From the NCBI GenBank assembly GCA_023055355.1, contig JALJCS010000053.1, forward strand, positions 248,001 through 312,000: DNA of 64,000 bases. Reading direction: 5' to 3'. The DNA is from Agelaius tricolor (Eukaryota; Chordata; Aves; Passeriformes; Icteridae). A model generated the notes under the pieces. It ran no database searches, was not told where the DNA came from, and worked only from the letters and a program-made list of their open reading frames with translations. Positions within the stretch are counted from its first letter, which is position 1; each line of letters starts with the position of its first letter. The position numbers and the translations under genes were made by a program. Positions 36,832 through 49,063 of the stretch are shown in pieces.

Positions 36832-37161
36832 TTGCTCAGCCTTGATGTCTGCCTTGAGACAAAGCATTTCAGCAGAGGGAAACGTCCCTCTGGTCTTTTT
36901 CAGGATGTTCTGATCCCCCATGCAGTGAATGCAGGGGCTAAATTACAATTAAAATAAATTTAATTTATCATTCTAATAATCAATTCAAATTTATTATTAT
37001 TTTAAATATCAATTATCAATTTAAATTGATTAATAATCAACTTAAACTTTAATAATCAATTTAAATTATTTATATTTAAGAATGAATTTAAAATATCATT
37101 TGTGTTGGAGGTGGAGGAAAGGGTGAGGCCAATTGCACTGTGCCCCCTGAGAGTCCAGGAC
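36832..37161 (-). repeat. Right arm of the long inverted repeat
   Basis: Reverse complement of 34541-34878. On plus it runs 'tttgctcagccttgatgtct', 'gatgttctgatcccccatgc', the AT core, then 'gccaattgcactgtgccccc' and 'tgagagtccaggac'. The AT core is rearranged relative to the other arm, as expected for a slippage-prone palindrome. Confidence 0.92.
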
Positions 37162-37282
37162 TCAATTACAAGCTGCAGTGCTGAAATGCAGGAAATTTTG
37201 CAGGCTTTATGCAGTTGTGATGGCCCCTCCTGGGCTTAAATCTCTGTGAATGTTTGAAATACTCAGAAATGTAATGCAATAA

Positions 37283-37283
<1 letters not shown>

Positions 37284-37331
<48 letters not shown>
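37284..37331. repeat. (AAT)n microsatellite, about 16 units
   Basis: Uninterrupted AAT trinucleotide run. Confidence 0.97.
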
Positions 37332-37519
37332 TTTTTAAAAGAGTTCTGCATAGTCCTTTGCTGGAGGAAATCTATAGCATCATAAATGCATCAGTACATT
37401 GGGAGATTCCCAATTATAAATGCTTCAGCAAGCCACAATGGTGAAAGAAATTTGGCTCCTAAGGAAAATGAGATGTAAAAAAAAAAAATTGCTACAATTG
37501 CTGAAATGACATTTTTGGA

Positions 37520-38424
37520 CTAGTCAGGTCTACATACATAAAGCATGTTGCTCCTAGCAACAGAAAAGCAAACATCCTCCAGACACTGCAAGTGCAGTTT
37601 GGGTGGGATTTTTTTAAAACCACTTGAGGTACTCTGCAAACCAATTTCCACTGACTTCCAGGTGTGTTGAATTTCCACACTCGTGTCCCACCCTCCCTTC
37701 TCAGGCTGCAATTTGCCATCCCAAAGAGCAGAGCCTTCAGCACAACACTGAAGATAATTTTGAGGGAGGGTTCCAATACGAGGAAGTTTAGGCAGCTTGG
37801 ATATTTTGGACGTGTCAATAAGGCAAGATTCATCAGCTGAATATCTCCACCACCACCACCAACAACAAAAAGAAGAAAGTGGAAGCTTCCCGATCTCAAA
37901 CTGGTGCTGTTTCACACAAAATTTTGGCTTATTTTTCAGTAAAGTGATTTTCAACCTGACTTGTAACACGGCCAGGTAACCACAGAGACGCAAATGCTCA
38001 TTTCGTAACACCCCCAAGAAATTTTGCTCATCAAATGGCAAGATGAAGTTGTACTCAAAACAAGAGGTTTCTGCACAGATTGCATAAATGGCATTTCAGC
38101 AACACTTTGAGCACCATTAGTTCTGACGTCTTGTGACAAGGACATATTATACCTTCTGTATTTATGGCAGAAAAGTTGTTCAGCCAAAGAAGTTTCATGA
38201 CAAATTTTAATGGGCAAACAAGCAGACAAAGGGAGCCAGGATGATAAATATGCATTGAAAACCAACTTCTCACTGCAAAAGTCAATGTTTGGAACCCACT
38301 GGAGCAGATAAAATAATGTGCAAGCTAAAGCTGCATCTGACATTGAAATTCTGGAAGAAAACCCCTCTGAAAACAATGAGACAACGATTTTAAATTTAAC
38401 AGAAATTGCAGGAAAATTTTTCAA
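37520..38424 (-). pseudogene. Possible hAT-like transposase relic (weak)
   Basis: Two overlapping minus-strand open frames (37951-38424, 157 codons; 37520-38041, 173 codons) are unusually long for AT-rich DNA. The upstream one contains in order 'EQLFCHK', 'TNGAQSVAEMPF' and, 25 or so residues later, 'SSCHLMSK'. This loosely resembles the hAT order LFC ... TDGAxxM ... HCxxHR, but the catalytic D would be N. A run of five W residues in the second frame is caused by a (CCA)5 tract at about 37847-37860, which argues against constraint there. It may be chance. Confidence 0.18.
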
Positions 38425-38514
38425 CCTGTTCTCCCCACTTTATTTGGAAGGAAGTCCATAAAATTAGCAGCTAGACTCTGTAACCACCAGGCTGCACTGA
38501 GAAGAGGAAAGGCT

Positions 38515-38602
38515 TTAAATAATTTAAATTTATTATCAAAGTTTAAATTGATTAGTAATAAATTTAAATTGATGATTGATATTTAAATTAACAATAACTA
38601 AT
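38515..38602. repeat. AT-rich palindromic block resembling the long inverted repeat core
   Basis: 'ttaaataatttaaatttatt' and 'gatgattgatatttaaatta' recall the AT core of the arms at 34541 and 36832, but none of the unique flanks are present. Confidence 0.6.
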
Positions 38603-39652
38603 CACATTCTCGCAAAAAGGATGTTCCCTGATACTATTTGATGTTAGAGCTAAAAGGAAGCAAGCAGTGGAATCTCTCTGGCTTTCACAGGAATTTTTAC
38701 TTTCACACATAGATTGAAAGAATCCTGTATTTTAGAGCTTTTCTGGGTGACCATCACCCCAGAAGTAGAACAAACAAGAATGGTATAGTGAAAACTTCAG
38801 GTGGTCCCACCTGCCACATCTTCTTAATGTGAAAAAGAAAAGGAATATTAAATCAACAACAATTAACAAACAAACAGAAAAAAAAAACCACCTTTCCATA
38901 AGGTTTTTCTTGCATTTTAAACTGATGAAACTAAAACTCTTTATCTTTGACATTATATATTTTGTATTTTTTCAGTAGATTTATATTCTTTTTCAAACTC
39001 CTGCTGCAAACTATTTTTCAAAGCACTTGAAATTTTTTTTTTTTTTTCAGCTGGTTTAGTTACTTTTTAATTTCCCTGTGATTCTGCTAAGGAACACAGA
39101 AAGAATTGAGAGGCATGGAAAAAAAGCAAAAGCTACCTATCTCTTTCTTCCTGCCTGAAGCCACAGAAAATTTCAGTGGCCTGCTGATAAAAATAAGCCC
39201 CACCATGTACCACTTTTAAAAGAAAAGCGCGTGTTTTCTGTGCAATGTGCCTCCTGAATGCTACTCCAAGGTTGTAAAACACTGGCTCTTCCCCTTCCCT
39301 TGAACCTTTTGCTGCCTCTCACAGGAACAGGGGAGGGGGCGGTCAGGGAGTGGAATTTGATAGAATTTGGTCGAAGGAGGGTAAGGGTGCTTGGGGCAAG
39401 CCTGTCCCAGAGCTGCTCAGGCCCACCCAAGGGTTTCAGACATCAGAGGGAGGGCTGCTGGTAGAAAATTGCTGTTTCAACAAGTGATTGATGCTATCGA
39501 GGCAAGGAAACAGGTTGTTCCCTCCTGGTAACATCACGCTTGGCAGCCTCCGGAGCACAAACCTGTGCCAGCCCAGCAGCTCGTGGCCCTCCAGAAAAAC
39601 ATCCTTCCCACGGCCTCCCTGAGGTTCTGCTGAAGGTTTTGCTGTAGATTTT
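38603..39652. other. Unassigned non-coding stretch
   Basis: Includes a poly(T) run near 39033-39047; no gene or repeat family recognised. Confidence 0.5.
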
Positions 39653-39707
39653 GGGGGTTTTTTGGGGGGTTTTTTTGGGTTTTTTTGGGGTTTTTTTGGG
39701 TTTTTTT

Positions 39708-39753
<46 letters not shown>
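39653..39753 (+). repeat. G-tract/T-loop block followed by poly(T)44
   Basis: Five G tracts of 3-6 bases (39653-39700) are separated by T loops of 6-7 bases, satisfying the usual G-quadruplex pattern of G3+ with loops up to 7. After one more GG, 44 consecutive T residues follow (39710-39753). Confidence 0.95.
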
Positions 39754-39756
<3 letters not shown>

Positions 39757-40624
39757 GGTGGCTTCTCCAAGCAGGAGCAGTGGGAGTGGAAGGGGCTCTG
39801 AAGCTGTGGAGGAAGATCAGGGCAGGGTTTGTGCTGTGCCTCACCCAAATACCTGAGTCAAGCTCGGTCTGAAGAGTTCTCTTCAAAACACAAAGCTCCT
39901 AGCACACTTTTCTCTAGGGAATTTGGCATTTGTTTTGCAAAGGTTTTTTTTTTTTGCTTTGGTGAGCAATGTCCCAAGAATGAATGGAAACAAAGCATTT
40001 GAATTTATTTTTTTTTAATTGCAAGCTTACTATAGGTATTTATGAGTGGTCTTGGGCTACAACGTTTTTCCAGCTTTAGTGAGGTAAAAAAATGGCTTAC
40101 ATTTAAAAGCAGCAGTTCTAAAGGGAAGACCTGGATCTCTCCTGTTCTTGTTTTATGTGTGCTGGGCCTTGAGACTCCATGAACTGCTCCGAGATCAGGG
40201 GATAACTCTTGATTTTTGTATTCATATTAAAAAACCAAGAAATTACTTGATGATATCACAAGATAATCTGGACTGAGGAGTCACAGATTTTGTGTCAGCC
40301 CTTCACAAAACCTCCTTCCCAGAGAGAGGTGTAAAGGCTTCATGAATGTGGGGTGAGGGGCAGAAGGAAAAATCACATTTGGGAAACATTTCTGTGCCTC
40401 TCACCGCAGACCTGAACTGATCTCTTGCTCCAGTTCCTTTTCTACAAACATCTCTGCAACTCCATGCAGACCAGATTTCTGTTAGACGTAGAAAAATATA
40501 TCCAAAAGGTTACTGGGGTGCCAGGTCAGGCTCCTTTAAATGGTTCTGCATCCCCAGGAAAAGTTCCCAAGGCACAAAATCATTTATATTGTAAAACTTT
40601 GGCACAGGAGCATGCAACACAGAA
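39754..40624. other. Unassigned non-coding stretch
   Basis: Nothing classifiable. Confidence 0.5.
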
Positions 40625-40665
40625 AGGAAAAAAAAAAACAACAACAACAAAAAAAAAACCAACAG

Positions 40666-40696
<31 letters not shown>

Positions 40697-40903
40697 CAAC
40701 AAAAACAAACAAACAAACAAAAACCACAACCAGAAAAATCCTAAAAACATAAAGAAATCACCCATGAAGTTTTATGGTCACTAAGACAAGGCTAATAATA
40801 ATAATAATAATAATAATGAAGAACAAGAACAAGAACAAAAACAAGAACAAGAACAAGAACAAAAACAAGAACAAGAACAAGAACAAGAACAAGAACAAGG
40901 AGA
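40625..40903. repeat. Composite microsatellites: A/C array, (AAT)8, (CAAGAA)n
   Basis: An A/C array with (ACA)n, (CAAAA)5 and (CAAA)3 blocks (about 40628-40733) is followed by a 55-bp unique spacer. Then come (AAT)8 (40793-40818) and about 13 CAAGAA/CAAAAA hexamers (to about 40899). Confidence 0.95.
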
Positions 40904-41176
40904 AGTAGTTCCACTGTATAGGAACTGCAAGGATAACACCCACTTTTCATTAAAGTAGTTAAACATGCACAAAAATACACAAACTCGAATATCTACAATT
41001 CCTGAAAAAGGTTTTAAGAAACATAATTTATTTTGCCCACATTAACATGGGAAGACAAATGGGGAGGAGCTAGTTACCATCTGATTTTTCTCCCTAGGTC
41101 ATGTTAGAAAAATAAAAGTGACCATACTGCACATAGAACTAGAAACATTGCAAGGAAATAAATCATATTGTAAAAG

Positions 41177-41178
<2 letters not shown>

Positions 41179-41211
<33 letters not shown>
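41179..41211. repeat. (TA)n dinucleotide, about 16 units
   Basis: Pure TA run ending in 'tatgtg'. Confidence 0.96.
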
Positions 41212-41213
<2 letters not shown>

Positions 41214-42860
41214 ATATTTAGGTTATTCACAACCTGCTCTAAAAATATTTTATCAGATAATCTGTACTGTCAATGTTCAACACGGTTCTTACTGCAAAAA
41301 TCCAAAAATTAAGAGAATTATTTGGAACTTGACATTAAAATTCACTCTAAACCAAAATATTAAGAGCTATTTCTCATGGTGCTATGTAACACAATAAAAA
41401 GACAGCCATTTGTTCAGCATTAGATAAGAAATCTGTGGTTTAAATGGTTTAGAAAATGTTTGTGGAAACAAAGCATTTTGAAACCAACTTGTCCCATATC
41501 TTACCAAAACCACACTGAGCTATAGAGGAGATTTCTGCTCCAGAAATGCAACTTTAATTTTTGTAAAGCAGATTTATTAAAGCATCTCTGCTTTCTTCCC
41601 ATTGAAATACAAATGAGCATTGAAGAAAACTCTTTGTGAGAGAGTTTGAGCTCATCTGGGATTCTGGAATTGCAGGACAAAGCCATCAGCAAACCCCTCA
41701 TTGACACCAGCAGAGCTGGGACTTCTCCCTGATCTGAGTTTGTGGTTTGGGCTCTGAGAGAGGAGTTGATAAATTGATATTTCACCCACTGCAACCCACA
41801 TTTCCAGCCTTCCTCCAGTTCTGCTGAACTGCTGCGCTCATGTGACGCATTGCAGGGCACCAACAGCTTTAAAACAGCATTATTGTGCTGTGTTAATTAG
41901 TAATGAGTTACTATCCTTTGGCATGGCCTTCAAGGGTGTTTAATATTCCTGGGAAAAAAACGCAGGGAAATGATGTCTGTCTCCTGTAATTTGTCATCAT
42001 GTGATGTTCAGGAGGCAAGGCTGCAAGTCTCCCGTGGTCACAGGACCAGACAAGAGATTTTGGGGCAATGGAGATTGAGGCAGCTTCCCTTTCAGAGCAC
42101 ATTCATGATTAAATTATCCAAAAGTTATGTGTCTCCCCAGCAGAGACTGGAATTGGTGGGTAGCTCAATTAACATCATCACAGGTCAGGTATGAGGGCAA
42201 GAAGATTTTTCACTGAATGAGTTCAGGGTGTGAGACACAGCCCTGGCAGCTCCCTGGCCCAATCAGATGTGAGGTTCTCAGGGCAAAGGATCTCTAAATC
42301 AGTGAGAAAGGCAGAAATTGAGAGATCTCTGCCTCTGATTTCACACAACACTCTGCTGCCACGGTTCTTTCCCCCAGGAAAGCAAACACTAGCCCAGAAA
42401 GCAAAAAAAAAACTGAGAGATCCTGACCCCTTATTCCTGCTATCTGCTTTCAAATGCTCTGCTTTCAGTCTCAGTTGTACCAACACCAAGCTGGAGTGTT
42501 ATCAGCCCAGGCTGGTACTGCTCTCAGCCCAACCAACCAGCCATGAATGTCTGACTATTTGTTCCTTGCTGATATCCCATTCTATTAAGCATAATGCAGG
42601 CCAACTTCTCTAATATTTACCTTGTTATCACCTGTGTACATCTCTTGACTTCTTTGTTTGCCTTCCTCCCAGCAAATTTGTACAGTGTGGCTGTACAGCC
42701 CTTCCCCTGCTGAAGGCACACCGTGCTCCAGGAGTGATCCTGCACCAGCACCTCCCCCTGTCCCAGGGGAACCCCAAAAACATCACCCCCCCTTCCCCAC
42801 AGACCTCATTTTTATAGCCCCAAACATCTTTGAACCACAGAGGTCTCACTCCACCACGAT
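41212..42860. other. Unassigned non-coding stretch
   Basis: Open frames up to 127 codons (42230-42613) show no domain. Confidence 0.5.
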
Positions 42861-42942
42861 ATTTTATTTTATTTTATTTTATTTTATTTTATTTTATTTT
42901 ATTTTATTTTATTTTATTTTATTTTATTTTATTTTTTATTTT
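42861..42942. repeat. (ATTTT)15 pentamer array
   Basis: Fifteen perfect ATTTT units (42861-42935), then ATTTTTTATTTTC. It has the same motif as the array at 29382-29838 but is pure and short. Confidence 0.97.
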
Positions 42943-44688
42943 CAAAAGGGTGCCCCCAAATGGTTTGGGTGGCACAAACAGCACCACGGGAATGGGGAGA
43001 TAAATCTGCTGTGTCCCAGTTGTGCTATCTACCAGGAACATTCCCCATTGTGCACCACCCCACACCCGGGCTCCCTCTCCAAAAGTGGCTGGCTGGGTTT
43101 TTTCAGAGCCCATGAGCGTGTTTGCATTGCATTTATATTAGTTACCAAGGGCCTGGGACCCAGTAAAGTAATGAGATAACCAGGTTATCTGGTGGAGGGT
43201 TGTTAAATAAAATGTATGAGTAGGACGTAACTGCTTCATGATTCATCGTGGCAATTTTCTCCTTTCTTTTTTTCCCAAGGGTTTTTGGGATTCCAGTCCT
43301 CAGGAATCACAAAATTTCCCAGTGCAGCATGTCAACACCTTGATTCTGACATATTTCAGGGGAAGCTTCAGGTGGAGGTGGAAGGGGAGAAATGTGGATT
43401 TACAATAGCTGCAGACAAAACCCAAAGTAACCAATTCTCAGCTTTATACCATTTGAAGCACTGTGTAAAATTAAGGAATTAAAACTAATGCTAGTTCAGC
43501 ACATTTATGTTGTAAAGTGTGGCTGGATCAGCTGCATTCATTCAAAATACTGAATCATCTAATTGCAAGTTGAGAAAGGAAGTATTTAAAAAAAAAGCCC
43601 TAAATTCAAACAGTCCTTGAGATCATTGAAATACACACACTAGAGATGGATGATCCATTTGAGGAAAACTTAAAATAAAAGCCCTTTCAGTTTGAAGATT
43701 AGCTGATGATCTGAAAAAAAATCTTTTATTAGGGCTCTAAAACGTGCTTCAGAATTAGCATTTATTTTCATCTGGGAGGTTCTGCCTATGCATCCTTGGA
43801 ACGTGGCCACTTGCTGGCAGAGGGGTTGGCAGAAGAAAAGCAACTCCTGTGGCACAAAACTGTTTTTTGCTGCGTCAGGGAAATCAGACAACAAAGCTGG
43901 GTGCATGATTTTTTGCTTTTAGTTGGAGCTGACTTGTCACGTGCTCGGCGCTCATCAATTGCTAACAGAACCCCAGGCACCTCTGAGGGGAAAATGCTTT
44001 GCTTTATGCAAAGAGGGATGAATGTTTCTGTCAAGTGTTATTTTCCTCTTTGATGGCCTGGTTCCACTGCTCCCGCTGAGGAAGCAGCTTATTTTGATAA
44101 AGCACAACCCTGGGATGATCTCCATGTGTCGCTGGTCAGGAAAAGCTCGCAAGCATGCACCTCAGTGCCTGTTTTGGAGAATTCCTTCCCAAATCAGAGC
44201 CTCCAGGAATGAGGGAGCAGGGAGCGCTCCTGCAAACCCAACTGGCTGGGCACAGGCTCAGCCAAACCCCAAAGCAGTGGATTTTTATTCCCTGAAAGGC
44301 TCAAACAGGGAGGAATCACAGAAAAAAAATGGGTGGACTTGGTTTTAAATTAATGGATTATAAATAAGTGGATTGATGAATCATAGGCACAGTCAGGTGC
44401 CCAAGTGGAGCCTGTTGGGGTGAAGGATTGCTGTAATTTTGCCATTTTTGTCTGGCACAGAAACACCACAAAGAATCCTAAACTGGGCCACTTGTTATTC
44501 CAACAAAAAGAGTGTTCAGACTCCAGATTAAGAGAAATGCACACAATGAAGGAGTCACATCTACAGGAGACAGCTCTGTCCCATGCACTGTCCCATGGGA
44601 AATATTCAAAACTCCCTCTATTTTATCCTCCCACAGCAATTTAACCCATTTCTCTTCAAATTCAGCCAACACAGCTGCTTTCTAAAGG
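42943..44688. other. Unassigned non-coding stretch
   Basis: No gene, RNA or transposon recognised. Confidence 0.5.
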
Positions 44689-44781
44689 AAAAAAAAACAA
44701 AAAAACCAAACCAAACCAAACCAAACCAAACCAAAAAAAACCCACCAAAAAACAAAAAAACACCCAAACAAAAAGAAACTG
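44689..44781. repeat. A/C array with (CCAAA)6
   Basis: A runs with C or CC and a central run of six AACCA pentamers. Confidence 0.94.
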
Positions 44782-46905
44782 GTCTTTCTTTTGGTTTTCA
44801 GTTCATAAGGAAAGACAACACACCTTGAAAAGGAATTAACACTAATTAGAAACTAAATAAAAATAAAAATCTTGCTCCCAGTTAATTTCATTATAAGGAA
44901 AATGTTTAGAGACCCAGGCAGCTGTGAATTTGCAGATGCACTCAATATATATGGTGAATAAGAGTCTTGAAATATGCACTGGTTATGGATTCATAAAGCC
45001 ATTTTTATATATATTTTTATTAGTACTGTCACAGTGCCTTTCATGTGTACTAGAAACCATCAGATTTGGTGTTGCTTAAGGTTTCTGTGATGTTCTGCTA
45101 AATTCCCATGCAAATAAATCTATTTTGCTGATGTTTGTAAAGTTGTGTTTTAGACCAGAGATCTCAGAGCTCTGTCTTCAATAAAAAGGGGTAGAAGTGG
45201 AACTACTAATTTGGTTTCTTTAAAAGGCATATATTTTCATGCACATTAAATCCATCTGTTTCTGAAATGTACGTCTTTCTTCAGTGTGTAATTTGATAAA
45301 ACCCAAAAGAAAGCCTTGGAGTTCCAAACTTGAAGCAGAAAGGGAGAGAAAGTGAACACCATCAAGAGCATAACATGGCCAGGAACTTTACCAAAGAATT
45401 AAAAAAAAAAAAAAAAGCCACTGTATTTTTAGAATGCAAAAACACTAACAAGCCACTCAGGGGATCTTGTCACGAATCCTCCATGCATTTTTAAACTTCT
45501 AGGAAAAGGAGAAAATTGTCCCATAGGTCTGTAGTCTGAGCACTGTTGCTGCAATCCAAAGGAGGAATGGGCCTATATTAATTAAATATTCAAGTCTGCT
45601 GTGTTTCTGTGATATGCTGAGGCTACTTGTAATATTTTTAGATTCATATTTATTTCAAGGGAGTTTTTATTTCAACACACATCAAAACCCACAATTTTAG
45701 AAAAGCTTTTGGATCTCAGTGGCAGCTTTATACAAGCAGGGGCATCACCAGTGTGACTTATGTCCCTATATCACTTCCATTCTTCTGAGTGATATGCCTT
45801 TTAACAAGTTTGTGTAAAACACTGAAAACACTTGATCCTGATTAATTTGGCCTTTTTTTTTTTTATTTGAGAGAGAGAGAGGGCTTCAAACACCCCTGCT
45901 CCAAAACTCTTTCAGAGAGCACAGAAATCATTAACTATAACCACGCTGAGGGTAGGCAGGGCTGTATTACAGATCTACTGTTGCCATAAATTATTCCACA
46001 GATGCAAACAACTGAAACCCCAAATGGTGATTTCCAATTAAAATACAGAAGGATTGATCTGACTTCACAGACATCTCTTTTGCTGTTTTCAACAGGAAGT
46101 GGAAGATCTGTGCACAAACTAGAAAATCTTCAAAGCGCACCGAGCAGGAGCCTGTAATTCACAATTTACATTACTTGGAAGATGTGCTGTGGTTTCATAA
46201 TGTTTCTATATATATGGAGCCACAATTAGGGCTAAATATAAGAGCTACAACATAATTTTTATAGCACTCTGTTTCTTCATAGCTGGGTTAAAACCAAAAT
46301 CAAGGAACTCTCCTGTACTTGCTTCACATGCGTAGGAAAATAATCCCAGTAATACCCCTCAAGTTTCCTTCAAGTGGGTTCTTTTGTCCACTTCTGTGCA
46401 AAAATATGTGCTGGGAGAGGCTTAAATGCATCTGGGGGCGTGTAAGGTAGGAGATCACAGTGCCAGCCCTCAGCATTCTCCTCTTGGGTTCACTTGTGCA
46501 GATTGATGCTCTTTTGTTCCCCTTATTTGCCCTTTTTGCAGGGAAAAGCTCATCTTGCTCCAAAAAGACTTTTGAAGTTTCTGCAGCTCTCTGAGTGGTG
46601 TCCCTGAGAAGGGATTCCCCCATTCCCACTTGGATTCCTGAGATCCCTTGTGCTCACCTCTGAGCACTCACGGGTCAGGTGCATTGGCTGGAAAATCTTC
46701 CTGCGGGGAAACAAATAAACAAACAGTGGGTGAGACTGGATCGTGATGGGCATGGATCTGCTTTGGCATGAAACCCTCCTAACACTGTTGAAACCTCTTA
46801 AATACAGAGGAAACTGAAAAAGGGAAATCCTGTATGTTCCTCATAGGAAGGATCTAAAGTTCTGCCCCCATAATTTTATCACTGGGGCTGGGAGCACTGC
46901 AAGGG
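44782..46905. other. Unassigned AT-rich stretch
   Basis: Contains an A16 run near 45399-45416 and (GA)6 near 45869. An octamer ATGCAAAT (45108-45115) and a MEF2-type CTAAATATAA (46232-46241) are isolated motifs without further support. No coding signal. Confidence 0.5.
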
Positions 46906-47548
46906 ACACTTTGCCTAAAGAGTCATATCTTTAGGCACAGATATAAGAAATTATAAGAAATTCCCTGGAGTAATACCAATTTTAAAAAAGTGAACTTTGC
47001 AGATACAGAGCACTTTGCCCCCTAAATTAGGGTTAACTACCCGGACCCATGTTTTTTTTTTACCCCAGCACTATTTTATTAACACCTCGAAGGGGCTGGC
47101 AAGTTTCATCTCAGCAACATTTTGGATGAGGACGAGTCCTTGCTGTAAATAAGATTCAGGTAACTTGGGTTATGTTACTCACAGGTATTGTTTGCAAGGA
47201 AAACACAGCAGTGAAAGACACCTCACCCTGAAAGTTCTTCAATGGCAGAGATTTTGATCTGCCTTTTAAGTGTAAAAAGGTGGCATTGCTGGGGGTGTTT
47301 GCCTTTTGCCACTTTAACACATTTCTCACAAGATTTGCCACACAAACTGCCCCAGGCTGCAGCCTGGACAGGAAAAGGGACTGCCCCAACACCTTCATTA
47401 TCTTCACAGCACACTGGGTACCTCAGGCAGGTCTGCAAAGGAACAAGTGCTGGATTTTGAAGCAAGGCTCACAAATGAATTAAGAAAGATCACACACGTC
47501 TCCAGCAAAGGCAGAGGTTGTAAAATGGGCAAACAACACATTTTATAA
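46906..47548 (+). repeat. Direct duplication, copy 1 (643 bp)
   Basis: Begins 'acactttgcctaaagagtc' and ends 'aacacattttataa'. It recurs at 53007-53654 in the same orientation. Over the last 345 bp only about five substitutions are visible (about 98.5% identity). It does not match CR1 or any LTR type seen here. The open frames inside it (60-83 codons on both strands) are preserved in both copies only because the copies are young. Confidence 0.95.
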
Positions 47549-48980
47549 TTCTCCTATTGTCTACAGGGTGACTACAAAATGAAAATCTAATTTTACAGTG
47601 CATGTGTCCATCTGAGTTCAAATTTGTTTCTGTCTCACCATTCTCTCCTGTCAATAGACTGACCTCTGGAATTAGAGCAGAAGAGATTATTGAAAACTGT
47701 TTTCCTCATGAAAACATGTCAGTTTTTATCCTTCTTTTGCAACTCAGGAGAAAAGATGTTTGAATGTAAAAAGCAAGGAAAAGCCATCATATAGCAAGGT
47801 GATATCTAAAGGGAAATTTCCTCCTTTCTTCCCCCCTTTCTGAATGAGACAGGCACAACACACCAAAATCACATCTATAAACATAATTCTGTCACAGAAT
47901 TTTCTATGGCAAACTCAATTCCAAATTCCTTTGTTAAGCTGAGATGGTTGTACAGCAAAATCTCAATGGGAAAATGTCACTGAAAGGAAAATAGTCTAAC
48001 AATTGGCAGGCAGGGATATTTGAAGTCATGTGAAATTAATGGTGCCCATATATGTACTGTAAAATATATCTGATACCCTCAAGAACTGTGGAAGATTCCT
48101 CTAAAATTTTTGCAGATGATTCCTTGTAAAATGAGCATTTATTAAACACGCATTTACAGTATGCCTATAACAAAAAGTCAATTATTTAACCCACACAGAG
48201 AGACAAATATCTCAAAGAATGGCATTTCATGATATGCTGCTTATGAAAATATTTGAAGAGGAATGTCACAGTGCTCTAAGAACACCAAGAGGATCAGACC
48301 AGCAACAAGGACATGACATGGAAAAACAGCTCCTGTCTGTGGGAATGTCACACGTGGCATTTGGAGCTTGCTGTCTCTCATTTTTTCATGAAGAACAATG
48401 ACTTTATGATGCCTTTTTTCCCCTCATCATCTCCCACCTGCCCTTAGACAGATGATCGAGCAGAGCTTCATCCTATTTTCTCTACCTGGCAGAGGGATCT
48501 CCATTTCTGACAAGAAGTGATGAGTCAGGGAGTAAAACCTTCATCCTTCCTCCAGGTATTGTGCCCATCTTTGTAAGTTCTCTGGTGCAAAGACCATCTT
48601 GATGAACCCTTCTGGAGCATCCTGAACACTTTGATCTTCCCTTGACACTCCCACAGCCAGTATAACTCTGATTACATTGCCCTAATTATCTTGAAACAAA
48701 TCACTTCTCCTTCTACTTTCATTCTCAGCAGGGAAAAAAAAATAAAAAAGAAGAAGAAGAAGGAAAAAAAAAGGCCTGACAAGGATTCTGTTTCATTCAG
48801 ACTCTAATCAGAGTTGGCTCCAGTTTTTAAAATATGTAAATACAGGCAGAGATTTGCTTGCACTTCATATCTTTTCCTACCTCTGACAGAACAAACTTCT
48901 TTCCAAGTGCATGAAATAATTCGAACCCAATGGTTCCTTTTTTCTCTTTGCCAGAAGCATAAACCCATACAGTTCATTCA
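47549..48980. other. Unassigned non-coding stretch
   Basis: An A/G-rich patch near 48735-48771; otherwise nothing recognised. Confidence 0.5.
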
Positions 48981-49063
48981 ATAAAAAAAAAATAAAAATA
49001 AAGCAACCAACCAAGCAACAAAAAACCAACCAATCAACCAACCAACCAAACAAACAAATTTAA
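48981..49063. repeat. A/C array with (CAAC)n
   Basis: A runs followed by CAACCAAC units and CAAACAAA. Confidence 0.92.

Noticed and set aside
47156..47407. Conserved small protein repeated at 53289-53513 (about 70 shared residues)
   Set aside because: Identity follows from the recent DNA duplication; open frames exist on both strands and differences between copies are not biased to synonymous sites.
48920..48945. Possible Pol III B-box ('aattcgaaccc') followed by a T run
   Set aside because: No A-box 50-60 bp upstream and no cloverleaf could be drawn, so not a tRNA or SINE.
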